In this document: positions 28,071 through 36,064 of the stretch, one piece after another | Numbering within the stretch: position 1 is the first letter of the stretch | Layout: every line of letters starts with the position of its first letter | Source: Bog-473 sp963800725 | GTDB taxonomy: Bacteria; Actinomycetota; Acidimicrobiia; Acidimicrobiales; RAAP-2 | Reading direction: 5' to 3' | NCBI GenBank assembly: GCA_963800725.1 | Contig: CAWDCE010000024.1 | Coordinates: 1 to 64,000, forward strand | DNA length: 64,000 nt | Translations under genes and position numbers: made by a program | The notes under the pieces: model-generated | Databases searched by the model: none | Seen by the model: only the letters and a program-made list of their open reading frames with translations | Told to the model about the DNA's origin: nothing

Positions 28071-28538
28071 TCAATGGCAGGGGGATTGCTCGGGCAATGA
28101 GGAAGTCCCAGGCGACACCCGGCGGGACGAGAAACTCAAGCAGGCAAGCAAGAGCAAGATGCCCACAAGGAGCGTGGAATGGGCCGCGGTCAACACGCCC
28201 GCAATGCCGATCACCATTGCACCAACGGCGAGGCCCCAGGCCACCTTTCCGGGATCGCGCTGGTGGTTGCGATGCCGTCGATAGAACACCACTGCGACGA
28301 TCGCGGAGGCGATGAGTCCGACGCCGGTGAGTACCAGTTCTGCCGCACCGTAGGCCTCGAAGTAGGTCTGCGGAAGGAATCGCACCTCTTTGAGACCACC
28401 GGATCCTGTTTCGATGAGGCGGTGAGATCCTGGGCGGACGGGAATGTGCACGAAGAAGATCAGCACGCTGAGGGCCGCGCTCCACATCAACGCCAGCGCT
28501 ATGAGCAATGCCGTCACCTTGGCTGTCCGTAGCATCAT
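28071..28538 (-). CDS. small four-helix membrane protein, unknown
   Basis: A 155-aa protein with hydrophobic segments near 8-28, 60-82, 98-118 and 120-138, and a short outer loop (IPVRPGSHRLIETGSGGLKE). GGGAGG lies 5 nt before the ATG pair at 28538/28535. No family recognised. It is downstream of the RDD gene on the same strand, with a 148-bp gap. Confidence 0.65.
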   Translation of the reverse strand: MMLRTAKVTALLIALALMWSAALSVLIFFVHIPVRPGSHRLIETGSGGLKEVRFLPQTYFEAYGAAELVLTGVGLIASAIVAVVFYRRHRNHQRDPGKVAWGLAVGAMVIGIAGVLTAAHSTLLVGILLLLACLSFSSRRVSPGTSSLPEQSPCH

Positions 28539-28686
28539 CGACCTCCCAACCAGCCCATTGTGGCACCTGGGTGCCAAATGCGTCGAGCGCAGACGTTCGC
28601 ACGATCGCGCCGACCACCGATGGACCCACCGTGAACGGTGTCTAGAACCGCTCGGCGCTGTTGAGGCCGAGGTTGGTGCGTCGGGG

Positions 28687-29226
28687 CTATTTGGCCTTGG
28701 CTCTTGGCGCGAAGTCTGTGTGCGACATGAATCGCAAACGAGCCGCTCGGGCGTCCCAGGCGTAGACGACCGCGGTTCCCGCACAAAAGTCCTGCACGGC
28801 CCGCCGATTGCGTTGATAGAGGATGCCCAAGAAGCCGATACCCAAGGTGAGGAAGCCCAAGGGCAAGGTGATAGTCCGCACCGCCGCCTGCCGAGCGCTG
28901 ATCCGGTCGCCGTCGGTGGTCACCACCTGGATGCCAAGCAATGCCATACCGACGGTCTTGCCGGCGACGGTCCACGAATACGTGAAGTAGAAGAACTCCC
29001 ACACCACCAGGCACACGAAAGCGACCACCTGGTGGCGGGTGAGGTTGACCGACGTCCCGATGAAGAGTTCGGTTGCCACCGACAACAAGGCGGCGCCCAA
29101 GATGAAGAGGCCCCACGAAGCGCCGACATCGGCGGCGAATGCGGCCAGGCGACTCACCCCGCCGGCGTAGTTGCCCTGGCGCCGTATGACCTCTTTGGGC
29201 GACGGGGTGGTCGGAGTCGACGTCAC
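28687..29226 (-). CDS. RDD family membrane protein
   Basis: A 179-aa RDD-domain protein. The domain begins GGVSRLAAFAADVGASW (the R and D positions of the RDD signature) and has YFTYSWTVAGKTVGMALLGIQVV, the most conserved RDD motif, followed by two more helices and a soluble tail. RDD proteins are small membrane proteins, some linked to ion transport, most unassigned. The ATG at 29226 overlaps the stop of the upstream repeat protein (ATGA), so the pair is coupled. Confidence 0.85.
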   Translation of the reverse strand: MTSTPTTPSPKEVIRRQGNYAGGVSRLAAFAADVGASWGLFILGAALLSVATELFIGTSVNLTRHQVVAFVCLVVWEFFYFTYSWTVAGKTVGMALLGIQVVTTDGDRISARQAAVRTITLPLGFLTLGIGFLGILYQRNRRAVQDFCAGTAVVYAWDARAARLRFMSHTDFAPRAKAK

Positions 29227-29684
29227 TGCGCACCTTCGGGAGCGACGAGGAGTGGTGGCCCCTTGGGCCAGTCGGTGACCTTACGGCCGATGAGGCGGTT
29301 GGCCCACCGCAAGCTGAAGTCGTCGAGGCCGACCCCTTGGGCCCGGATGACGTCGAGGACCTCGGAAAGGATACCGGTGGTTGAACGAGCGATGATCGCC
29401 CCGAGCTCGGTCTGCTCGACCAGCACGTCGATGTCCATCTCACCAACAATTGCGTTGATGTCGACCCGTTCGATGATCTTTTGCACGTCAACCCGCTCGA
29501 CGATCTTTTCGACGTCGACCCGTTCGATGATCTTCTCGACATCGACCCGCTCGATCAATTTCTCGACATCGACCCGGTCGAGGAGCGCGTCGATGTCGAT
29601 GGCGTCGAGCACGAGGGCGACCACGCGCTCGGCCACCTGCTGTGCCATCTGCTCCATCCGCGAGGTCACGGGATTGGGGCTCAT
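29223..29684 (-). CDS. tandem 9-residue repeat protein coupled to RDD gene
   Basis: A 153-aa protein. Residues about 28-90 are built of 9-residue repeats of the form RVDVEKIIE (I-D-x-L-L-D-R-V-D-V-E-K-x-x-E-R pattern), six to seven copies, giving an acidic/basic alternating solenoid or long amphipathic helix. The C-terminal 60 residues (ELGAIIARSTTGILSEVLDVI) are a separate helical part ending in a proline-rich tail. No membrane segment is seen. The overlap with the RDD gene implies that the two products act together. In the DNA the repeats have a 27-bp period. Confidence 0.75.
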   Translation of the reverse strand: MSPNPVTSRMEQMAQQVAERVVALVLDAIDIDALLDRVDVEKLIERVDVEKIIERVDVEKIVERVDVQKIIERVDINAIVGEMDIDVLVEQTELGAIIARSTTGILSEVLDVIRAQGVGLDDFSLRWANRLIGRKVTDWPKGPPLLVAPEGAQ

Positions 29685-29800
29685 GGGGCAGCCGGGGTTG
29701 AACTCATCTCCCTCATCTTGGCATCCGCGGCCCCAGAGCGAGCGCATCAAGAATCAGGTACCGTCCAAAGGTCGGTCAGAGCGCACGAGGAGGTTGCAAC

Positions 29801-30580
29801 ATGGAGTTCACCAGTTACCGCAATGGGGTGCCGTCATGGGTGGACATGGGGAGTCCCGATCTCGCCGGATCCAAGACCTTCTACGGTGCGCTCTTTGGTT
29901 GGGAGTGCCCTGAGGGACCGCCCGAAGCCGGGGGGTATTCGGTCTGCACCTTGGGCGGCAAGACCGTGGCCGGCCTCGGGCCACAAATGAACCCGGGCGT
30001 GCCGGCGAACTGGTGCACCTACGTCAACGTGGACAGCGCAGATGACACCTTGGCCAAGATCGAAGCCAATGGTGGAGCGGTGCTGTTGCCGGCCATGGAT
30101 GTGATGGACGCCGGGCGCATGGCAATCTTCGCCGACGCGGGCGGGGCGGTTCTTGGTTTGTGGCAACCAGGCCAGCACACCGGCGCCCAGGTGGCCAATG
30201 AACCCGGGACCTATTGCTGGAGCGAACTCATCACCACCGACATCGCCGGAGCGAAGGAGTTCTACCGGGCGGTGTTCGGTTGGGGGTCGGAGTCCCAGGA
30301 CGCGGCGAACGGGCCGAGCGAGTACATCGAATGGCAACTCGGCGGCAAGTCGATCGGGGGCATGATGGAAAAAATGCCCGAGATGCCGGCCGAGATGCCC
30401 AACTTGTGGGGCGTGTACTTCGCCGTCGCTGACACCGACGCCATCGTGGCCCATGCCGTCGAGCTCGGTGCCACCAAGATCATGGACCCAATGGACATCG
30501 AACCCGGCCGCTTCGCCACGTTGGCCGACCCGATCGGGGCGATGTTCAACGTGCTCGCCCTCAAGCCCGAGCTGGCGTAA
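29801..30580 (+). CDS. two-domain VOC-family protein
   Basis: A 259-aa protein of two VOC modules in tandem: PSWVDMGSPDLAGSKTFYGALFGW at 11-34 and CWSELITTDIAGAKEFYRAVFGW near 140-162. Each module ends in a strand typical of the fold (GAVLGLWQP; GAMFNVLALKP). The family includes hydroxylases and resistance proteins in actinobacteria; substrate unknown. AGGAGG lies 7 nt before the ATG. The next gene starts 5 bp after its stop, so an operon is likely. Confidence 0.85.
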   Translation: MEFTSYRNGVPSWVDMGSPDLAGSKTFYGALFGWECPEGPPEAGGYSVCTLGGKTVAGLGPQMNPGVPANWCTYVNVDSADDTLAKIEANGGAVLLPAMDVMDAGRMAIFADAGGAVLGLWQPGQHTGAQVANEPGTYCWSELITTDIAGAKEFYRAVFGWGSESQDAANGPSEYIEWQLGGKSIGGMMEKMPEMPAEMPNLWGVYFAVADTDAIVAHAVELGATKIMDPMDIEPGRFATLADPIGAMFNVLALKPELA

Positions 30581-30585
30581 GCGAA

Positions 30586-31461
30586 GTGCAGCGTCGGCGC
30601 CTCGGTCGCACCGGCCACGAGAGCAGCGTGGCCATTCTCGGAGGTGCGGCCTGTTTCTCGGCCAGCACCGAGGCGGCGGGGATCTGGTTGGACACAGCCC
30701 TCGCCCGCGGCGTGAATCACCTCGACATCGCTCCCCAATACGGCGATGCCGAGTCGGTGGTCGGACCGCATCTGGCGACCCGTCGGGCGCAGCTCTTCGT
30801 GGCCGCAAAGACGCTGCGCGCTAATCCTCAAGGCGTGTCGGCGCAGTTCGACACCACCCGGCGACTGCTTCATGCCGACGTGCTCGACCTCTATCAGGCT
30901 CACGCCGTCACGACGATGGGCGAACTCGATCGTCGCTCGGGTGCCATCGAGCGGATCCTGCACCTACGCGATCTCGGGCAAACTCGCTTTGCCGGCATCA
31001 CTGGGCACGATGTGACGGTGCCGAGGACCTTCATCGAGGCGCTGCGCCGCTTCGACCTCGACACCGTCATGTTCCCCGTCTACCCAGCGCTGTGGGCCAA
31101 CGATGAGTACCGCGAGGGCGCCACCGAGTTGTTGGCCATCTGCGCCCAACGCAATCTCGGGGTCATGGCCATCAAGGCGGTGGCACGGCGACCTTGGGAC
31201 GATGGGCGCCAAATGGGCGATCCCGATCGCTGGGCGACCTCGTGGTACGAACCCGCCGCCACCGACCATGACATCGATCGGGGAGTGCATTTCGCCCTGT
31301 CGACGCCCGGTGTCCACGCCTTTTGCACCCCGGGCGACATTGGACTGCTCGGGCGGGTGCTCGATTCGGCGGACCGGTACGTCGCATTGAGCGACGATGA
31401 GCGCCACGGCGCGATCGACGAGATGGCGTCAGGCGAGTTGATTTTCCCAATGGCGCGTTGA
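30586..31461 (+). CDS. aldo/keto reductase family protein
   Basis: A 291-aa TIM-barrel reductase. Catalytic pieces: VNHLDIAPQYGDAESVVGP (Asp and Tyr), FVAAKTL (Lys) and DVLDLYQAHAV (His of the tetrad). It would reduce a carbonyl with NADPH, or use an iron-sulfur cluster in the related radical branch, though the cysteines of that branch are absent. GTG start 5 bp after the VOC gene. Its stop lies 1 bp from the convergent LLM gene. Confidence 0.82.
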   Translation: MQRRRLGRTGHESSVAILGGAACFSASTEAAGIWLDTALARGVNHLDIAPQYGDAESVVGPHLATRRAQLFVAAKTLRANPQGVSAQFDTTRRLLHADVLDLYQAHAVTTMGELDRRSGAIERILHLRDLGQTRFAGITGHDVTVPRTFIEALRRFDLDTVMFPVYPALWANDEYREGATELLAICAQRNLGVMAIKAVARRPWDDGRQMGDPDRWATSWYEPAATDHDIDRGVHFALSTPGVHAFCTPGDIGLLGRVLDSADRYVALSDDERHGAIDEMASGELIFPMAR

Positions 31462-31462
31462 A

Positions 31463-32496
31463 TCAGACGGCCTGAATCGCCCCGATGACCTCAGCGAAGG
31501 CGGCATCGTCGCTGGCATCGGCGGGCGGGGTCACCACAATGCCCGCCCCGAGCGCGCCGAAGCGCTGCGTCAAGAGCCCGGGGAGTTCGCCGAACGTTGC
31601 GGTCGGCACCAAGGTGTCGAGCACTTCGTCGGACAGGATCGTACCGAGCTCGTCGAAACCGTCGCGACGGATCATGGCGCGCAGCTTGGGGCCGAGATCA
31701 CCCCAGCCGTAGAGCTCGAGGGTGGCCCGGTAGGCGGGAGTCGAATACAAAAAGGCCAAGAGTCGGCGCTGGCGCTCGCGCTCGAGGTCGAGGGCGGCCG
31801 GGGTCGCCCCGGTGATCACCTGGGTCCCGATCACAAGTTCGAATTCTTCTTGGTCGAGTGAACGTCCCACCCGTGCTGCTCCCTCGGCCAGTCCTGGCCG
31901 GCAGACGGTTTCGAGATAGCGGGGGTTGGAGTTGGTCGGGTGAGTCACAAAGCCGTCGGCAATCTCGCCGGCTAGTGCGCACGAGCGGCGGGCCACGCCA
32001 CCGAGGTAGATCGCCGGGGCGGTGCCAGCGTCGATGGGTCCGGGATTGAAGTACGGCTGGAGCCGGGTGAAGTTGTAGTGACGGCTTGCAAACGTCGGGG
32101 GAGTGCCGCTTTCGAACGCGCCAAAGGCGGCTCGGACGGCGCCGACGTAGTCGCGCATCTGTTCGAGCGGATCGTCGCTGAACGCCATGGCGTAGCGGTC
32201 TTCGATATTCTGGCGAATCTGGGTACCGAGCCCGAGCTCGAAACGCCCGCCGCCAAAGCGTGCCAGGTCCCACGCGGCATAGGCGGTGAGCGTCGGACTG
32301 CGGGTGAAGGCGAGCGCCACGCTGGTGCGCACCACCAGACGCGATGTGTGTTCGAGGGCAAGCAGCGCAATGGCCAGTGCGTCGTGGATGGTCTCGGCGA
32401 CATGGAGCCCGTCATAGCCGAGGGCCTCGACCCTCTGGGCGTGGGCGATGACGTCGGGCAGCGAGGCGCGCGGTCCATTCCCGAGTAGACCTTCAT
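31463..32496 (-). CDS. LLM-class F420-dependent oxidoreductase (TIGR03617-like; frameshift near 32478)
   Basis: About 344 aa. The N-terminus MKVYSGMD starts at ATG 32496 and is separated from the main frame (LPDVIAHAQRVEALGYDGLHVAE) by one missing base near 32478. The start is secure because ATG 32496 overlaps the stop of the upstream hydratase (ATGA). Main motifs: VVRTSVALAFTRSPTLTAY, FGGGRFELGLGTQIRQNIEDRY and IYLGGVARRSCALAGEIADGF, typical of F420-dependent luciferase-like enzymes. Substrate unknown; coupling to a hydratase suggests lipid or steroid breakdown. Confidence 0.82.
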
Positions 32497-33290
32497 TGCG
32501 CTTCGCCGTCACCCTCGCCGCTCTGCGCGCGTCCGCGAGCGACGATGGCCGCGCGCTCTTCGGCGAGACGACCCTGGTCGAAGCGCTCGGCCATCCATTG
32601 GCGTGAGGTGCGCGATTCGGCCACCCAGGCATCGTGGCCGACCATGTCCCCGATCTCTTGGTACATGCGCCGGATCTCTCGCACGTTCTCCGGCGGGACC
32701 GAGGCGATCGTGGCAGCGATCTTGGTGGCCCGATCCATCAGTTGGTCATGGGGCACCACCTCGACCACGAGCCCCCACTCGTAGGCAGTCTGCGCGTTGA
32801 TGAAGTCGCCGGTGAAGGTCATTCTGCGAGCCCGGTCGATCCCGATGAGTTCGGGGAGGCGGATGGTCATTCCGCCGCCTGGCATGGCGCCCACCCGGGC
32901 GTGGGTGTCGGCGAAGCGGGCCCGGTCAGAGGCGATCAAGAAGTCGCAGCCGAGCGCCAGCTCGAGGCCTCCCGTGACGGCCGCACCGTTGATGGCGCCG
33001 ATGATTGGCTTGTGGTGCAACGGCATCATCCCGAGGTGCTTCACCGGTGTGCGCTGGCGCGACTGTTGGACTGTGCGCAGTTCGGTGGAAAGGGCGCGCA
33101 AGTCGAATCCGGCGCAAAAGGCCGGGTCGGCGCCCGTCAAGATCATCGCCCCGACCTCAGGCGAAGCGTCGAGTTCCAAGATGATGTCGTCCAAGAGCTC
33201 GGTGACTTCGCCCGAGAGCGCGTTTCGCGCCTCGGGTCGGTTGAGGGTGATGATCCCCACCCCGTCGCTCACCTCGGATTCAACCAGCAT
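32493..33290 (-). CDS. enoyl-CoA hydratase/isomerase family protein
   Basis: A 265-aa crotonase-fold enzyme. It opens VESEVSDGVGIITLNRPEAR, then FCAGFDLRAL and NGAAVTGGLELALGCDFLIA form the oxyanion hole, and HARVGAMPGGGMTIRLPELIG covers the catalytic loop. The C-terminal helices carry REIRRMYQEIGDM. Together with the coupled F420 oxidoreductase it forms a two-gene acyl-CoA operon. Three enoyl-CoA hydratase paralogues occur in this window. Confidence 0.85.
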   Translation of the reverse strand: MLVESEVSDGVGIITLNRPEARNALSGEVTELLDDIILELDASPEVGAMILTGADPAFCAGFDLRALSTELRTVQQSRQRTPVKHLGMMPLHHKPIIGAINGAAVTGGLELALGCDFLIASDRARFADTHARVGAMPGGGMTIRLPELIGIDRARRMTFTGDFINAQTAYEWGLVVEVVPHDQLMDRATKIAATIASVPPENVREIRRMYQEIGDMVGHDAWVAESRTSRQWMAERFDQGRLAEERAAIVARGRAQSGEGDGEAQ

Positions 33291-33590
33291 GTTCGTACCC
33301 CCGGTCTTGTCGGCACTGATTCTTCCTCATCGCAGCGCGCACCGAGATTGCCGTGCCGAGAGCGGCGGGTCGATCCGATGACCGACGAGCAGGGACCCGG
33401 TCATCGGGACCCTGCTCACGCGGCGACACCGTGCGCGCCGCCTTGGCGTCGGGCGGTCATTGGTGGGCAGGCACGGGTGCGAAGCCCCTGACCCGAGTCA
33501 GGACCGTTTCCGAGGTGTCCCCCGATGGGCCGAACGGGTTTCGCCGGGATCCTCGCCGAGGGCCATTCGCGCTCATCGAAGAAGTCCCGG
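33291..33590. other. intergenic stretch with one strong hairpin
   Basis: No gene is supported here. It separates the five-gene methyltransferase operon from the hydratase/LLM operon on the same strand, and should carry the terminator of the first and the promoter of the second. Confidence 0.4.
33387..33417. terminator. inverted repeat, possible transcription terminator
   Basis: GAGCAGGG pairs with CCCTGCTC, and after one mismatch CCCG pairs with CGGG around a GTCAT loop: a stem of about 12 bp. It lies 170 bp downstream of the minus-strand operon that ends at 33591. There is no U-tract, so it could stop RNA polymerase only with Rho, or serve another purpose. Confidence 0.35.
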
Positions 33591-33950
33591 TCAGCCCGGG
33601 TCGGGTTTGCGCCGTCGAAGCGCCTCGCCGGGTGGCGCATCGCGGGTCCGCCGCCGCGCCGAGAGCGATCCGAGTATCACGATGAGAACGGCAATGGCCA
33701 TGAGCCCGATGAACGAAATCACCACGGCCAACCCACCTTGTGGATGGCCTCCGCTTCTCGCCCTCGTCGCCACCGTCGTGGCCGAGTGGGCCAATCTTGA
33801 CGTCGTGCCGGCGGCGACTACGGCGCCCGATGCCCGCGTGGCGTGAACAAGGATCCAGGTGATCAGGACCAGTGCTGCCACCAAGGCGCACCCGCATTGC
33901 CGTAGCGACCAATGCGGGTGCGCCGGACCGCGGCGATCAGCGGGCGGCAT
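33591..33950 (-). CDS. small membrane protein with two hydrophobic segments
   Basis: A 119-aa protein. Segment 1 near residues 20-35 (GCALVAALVLITWILV) and segment 2 near 77-96 (LAVVISFIGLMAIAVLIVIL) flank a Thr/Ala/Arg-rich loop; the tail is strongly basic. The ATG at 33950 overlaps the upstream GNAT stop by 14 bp, which supports it as the last gene of the methyltransferase operon. No family recognised. Confidence 0.55.
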   Translation of the reverse strand: MPPADRRGPAHPHWSLRQCGCALVAALVLITWILVHATRASGAVVAAGTTSRLAHSATTVATRARSGGHPQGGLAVVISFIGLMAIAVLIVILGSLSARRRTRDAPPGEALRRRKPDPG

Positions 33951-34527
33951 CGGACCACTCGTTGTGGAGGCGGACGAATGCCAATGCATCGCATTGGCGG
34001 TTGTCGATTCGCTCCCAGGCCCGCAGTAGCCCTTCATTCTCGAATCCCCCAGATGCCGCGGTGCGCTGCGAGGCGACGTTCCATGGCTCGACGAAGAGGT
34101 GCAGGCGCGGGATGGCGAGATCCGAGAAGGCAAATGCCACAACGCAGCGCAACGCGGCGGTCGCCAAGCCCTTGGCGCGGGCGGACGGCACCAGCCAATA
34201 GCCGACCGAGGCCCGCCCGCTCTCGATCTCTTGGAGCCACAGCCCAATTGCGCCCACCCCACGCTCGGGCTCGTTCGAAGGGGCGATCACGAAGGCAAAA
34301 CCGTGACCGTCCTCGGCCTGATGCCATTGGCGGGCCAAGAAGGCTCGACCTAGGGAGTCGCTGTAGTGGCGAGGCACCGAAGTGATGGAGGGGATGTAGG
34401 CGTCCTCAGCCGCCGCTTCGACCAGCGGAAGGTCGTCTGTCGACCACGGCCGAAGGACGACCTGTCCGCCGTCGAGGTGTGGCACCACCAACGGTGGTGC
34501 GAAGCGGGCCAGATCGAATGTGATCAC
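33937..34527 (-). CDS. GNAT-family N-acetyltransferase (RimJ/RimL type)
   Basis: A 196-aa acetyltransferase. It has GGQVVLRPWSTDDLPLVEAA at the start, GAIGLWLQEIESGRASVGYWL, the acetyl-CoA segment VPSARAKGLATAALRCVVAFAF and HLFVEPWNVASQRTAASGGFENEG, typical of RimJ/RimL. The GTG at 34527 overlaps the stop of the 395-aa gene (GTGA). It is thus translationally coupled to the methyltransferase-associated genes, an odd partner for them. Confidence 0.82.
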   Translation of the reverse strand: MITFDLARFAPPLVVPHLDGGQVVLRPWSTDDLPLVEAAAEDAYIPSITSVPRHYSDSLGRAFLARQWHQAEDGHGFAFVIAPSNEPERGVGAIGLWLQEIESGRASVGYWLVPSARAKGLATAALRCVVAFAFSDLAIPRLHLFVEPWNVASQRTAASGGFENEGLLRAWERIDNRQCDALAFVRLHNEWSDAAR

Positions 34528-35711
34528 GCCAGTTCGAAGTACCCCGGCACACGATGATGTCCCGAGTCGAGGTACCCCTTGGCTTCGGGGGGACCGCTGA
34601 AGCGACCGTGGCTCCAGCGAATCTCGACGTGCCCGTTGACTTCGTGGACCTGTCCCGAGGACCGCTCGCGTACCTCGGCCAGCCAGCCCACCCGGGGTTG
34701 GCCGCCAGACTGGGCGAAGACCGACAGGTGATCGAGCACGAAGAGTTGGCGCCAGTCCCACGGTGTGGCCACGCGCAAGCGCAACGAGCGGGTCGACGAC
34801 GAACCCAGGACGAAATATGGGGCGCTCCCCATGCGGAGCAACCGCCACAGCATCGCCTCGGCGCCGCCACTGCGCTGCTCGAGCGCCCGGCGCCACCGAA
34901 GAACCGACGCCTCGGCAACCGCAAGCGAGAGTTCGCCATAGGCGTCCTTGGCCCCTTTGGACCAACGGCCCTTCAAATATGAGGCCAAGGCCGAGCGCTG
35001 TTGGGACGTGAGGTCGACGGCGTGAGCGGGGAGGTCACCCAATGCCGCGATCGGTGCGGATCGAATCGTGGTCACGGCGGCCTCTCGGTGCGGGGCGACC
35101 GACCCGAAGAGTTGTGGGGTGCGACCCTGGTTCGCCGAAGTGCTGCGAATGTCGGATCTCGACGCTGCGGCCCCTGTCGAGGCGGATTCGAGATCCGCCC
35201 CCAAGCCTTCCCCGATCTCACGGCGAACGATCCCATAGAGCCTCTGGTAGTGCTCGGGTGCGGTGTCGGCGAACCAGTCGCCCCCGAGGCCCCGGCCGCG
35301 CCGGCCCTGGCTGCCGACCAAGAGGTCATCGAAGATGTGTGTCGGGGACACATTGAACAAGATGTCCGAGAGGTACTTGCAGCTCACGAGATAGACATGG
35401 TCGATCCGCAGGTCGACCGGGGCGACTTCGTCCCCGGTGGCGCGCACCACCCCTTTCCATTCGACGACGCGGGGCAAGCGCCCGCGCAACCCGTCGTCGG
35501 CCGCCAAGAACGCCCGACCATTCTCGAACGCGGCGTGAAATTCGGCATCGAAGGCCCCGCCAGAACGCGTCGTGTCGAGCTGATCCCAGTCTTGTGGGGA
35601 GAGGCTTCGCATTACCGGCGAACGGGCGGCCAACGCCGCATCGATGTCGCCAGCTCCGAGCATGCCCAGACCCGTGCCGAGTTCGGTCGCCATGGTGCGC
35701 AAGTTGGGCAC
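34524..35711 (-). CDS. 395-aa uncharacterised protein, possible PD-(D/E)XK-type nuclease, in methyltransferase operon
   Basis: Family not recognised. Residues 80-130 look like a nuclease core: VVEWKG near 82-87, PVDLRID (D100, D104), then a hydrophobic strand HVYLVSCKYLSDILFN with S110-x-K112 placed as in PD-(D/E)XK enzymes where Ser replaces Glu. Then SPTHIFDDLL. The middle is helical (SQQRSALASYLKGRW) and the C-terminus is beta-rich (QPRVGWLAEVRERSSGQVHE; NGHVEIRWSHG). GGAAGGA precedes the GTG at 35711. It lies between a 104-aa unknown and a GNAT, downstream of a DNA methyltransferase, so a restriction or nucleic-acid role is inferred. Confidence 0.6.
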   Translation of the reverse strand: MPNLRTMATELGTGLGMLGAGDIDAALAARSPVMRSLSPQDWDQLDTTRSGGAFDAEFHAAFENGRAFLAADDGLRGRLPRVVEWKGVVRATGDEVAPVDLRIDHVYLVSCKYLSDILFNVSPTHIFDDLLVGSQGRRGRGLGGDWFADTAPEHYQRLYGIVRREIGEGLGADLESASTGAAASRSDIRSTSANQGRTPQLFGSVAPHREAAVTTIRSAPIAALGDLPAHAVDLTSQQRSALASYLKGRWSKGAKDAYGELSLAVAEASVLRWRRALEQRSGGAEAMLWRLLRMGSAPYFVLGSSSTRSLRLRVATPWDWRQLFVLDHLSVFAQSGGQPRVGWLAEVRERSSGQVHEVNGHVEIRWSHGRFSGPPEAKGYLDSGHHRVPGYFELA

Positions 35712-35749
35712 GCCAGCATCCTTCCACGTCGGTGCGGTCGAGCTGGCCG

Positions 35750-36064
35750 CTATTCGTTGAAGAGGGGTGTCAACTGCAGCTCCATCGGGCCGGTTTCGAC
35801 ATCGGTCGGGTTGGTCAGTTCCGTGCTCTCATAGACGTCGACGGCGATGCCGGTCCGGTCGATGAACGCGAACACTGCGTCGCCCCATCGTTCCTCGCGC
35901 AGTGCCTGACGTAGAGCGTCTCGCTCACCAGCGGCGAGGTCGCTTCCGGGCATCTTCGCGACCAGCTGGCAGGCCAACACCCAATTAAGGGTGTCGATGT
36001 CTGTGGCCACGAAGACCCGCGGGGGATCGTCGCGGACGACGGCGCAGGCGACCTGGCGACTCAC
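35750..36064 (-). CDS. 104-aa uncharacterised protein coupled to DNA methyltransferase
   Basis: The GTG at 36064 overlaps the methyltransferase stop (AAGTGAGTC), so it is translated together with it. Sequence: a beta-rich start (RVFVATDIDTLNWVLACQLV), helices (SDLAAGERDALRQALREERW), then AVFAFIDRTGIAVDVYESTEL and an acidic C-terminus. No membrane segment, zinc site or HTH is seen. It could be a specificity, inhibitor or chaperone subunit of the system; nothing in the sequence decides. Confidence 0.65.
   Translation of the reverse strand: MSRQVACAVVRDDPPRVFVATDIDTLNWVLACQLVAKMPGSDLAAGERDALRQALREERWGDAVFAFIDRTGIAVDVYESTELTNPTDVETGPMELQLTPLFNE

Noticed and set aside
29460..29600. CRISPR-like tandem 27-bp repeats
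   Set aside because: No spacers; repeats are in frame inside a protein gene.
28444..29913. 489-codon plus-strand frame opposite the RDD and repeat-protein genes
   Set aside because: The apparent repeats (DDL/IDP, then STRS) are only the complement of the real DVEK repeats; no conserved motif.
33353..33840. Several overlapping plus-strand frames opposite the small membrane protein
   Set aside because: Composition of antisense DNA; the minus-strand gene has two clean hydrophobic helices and is coupled to the GNAT gene.
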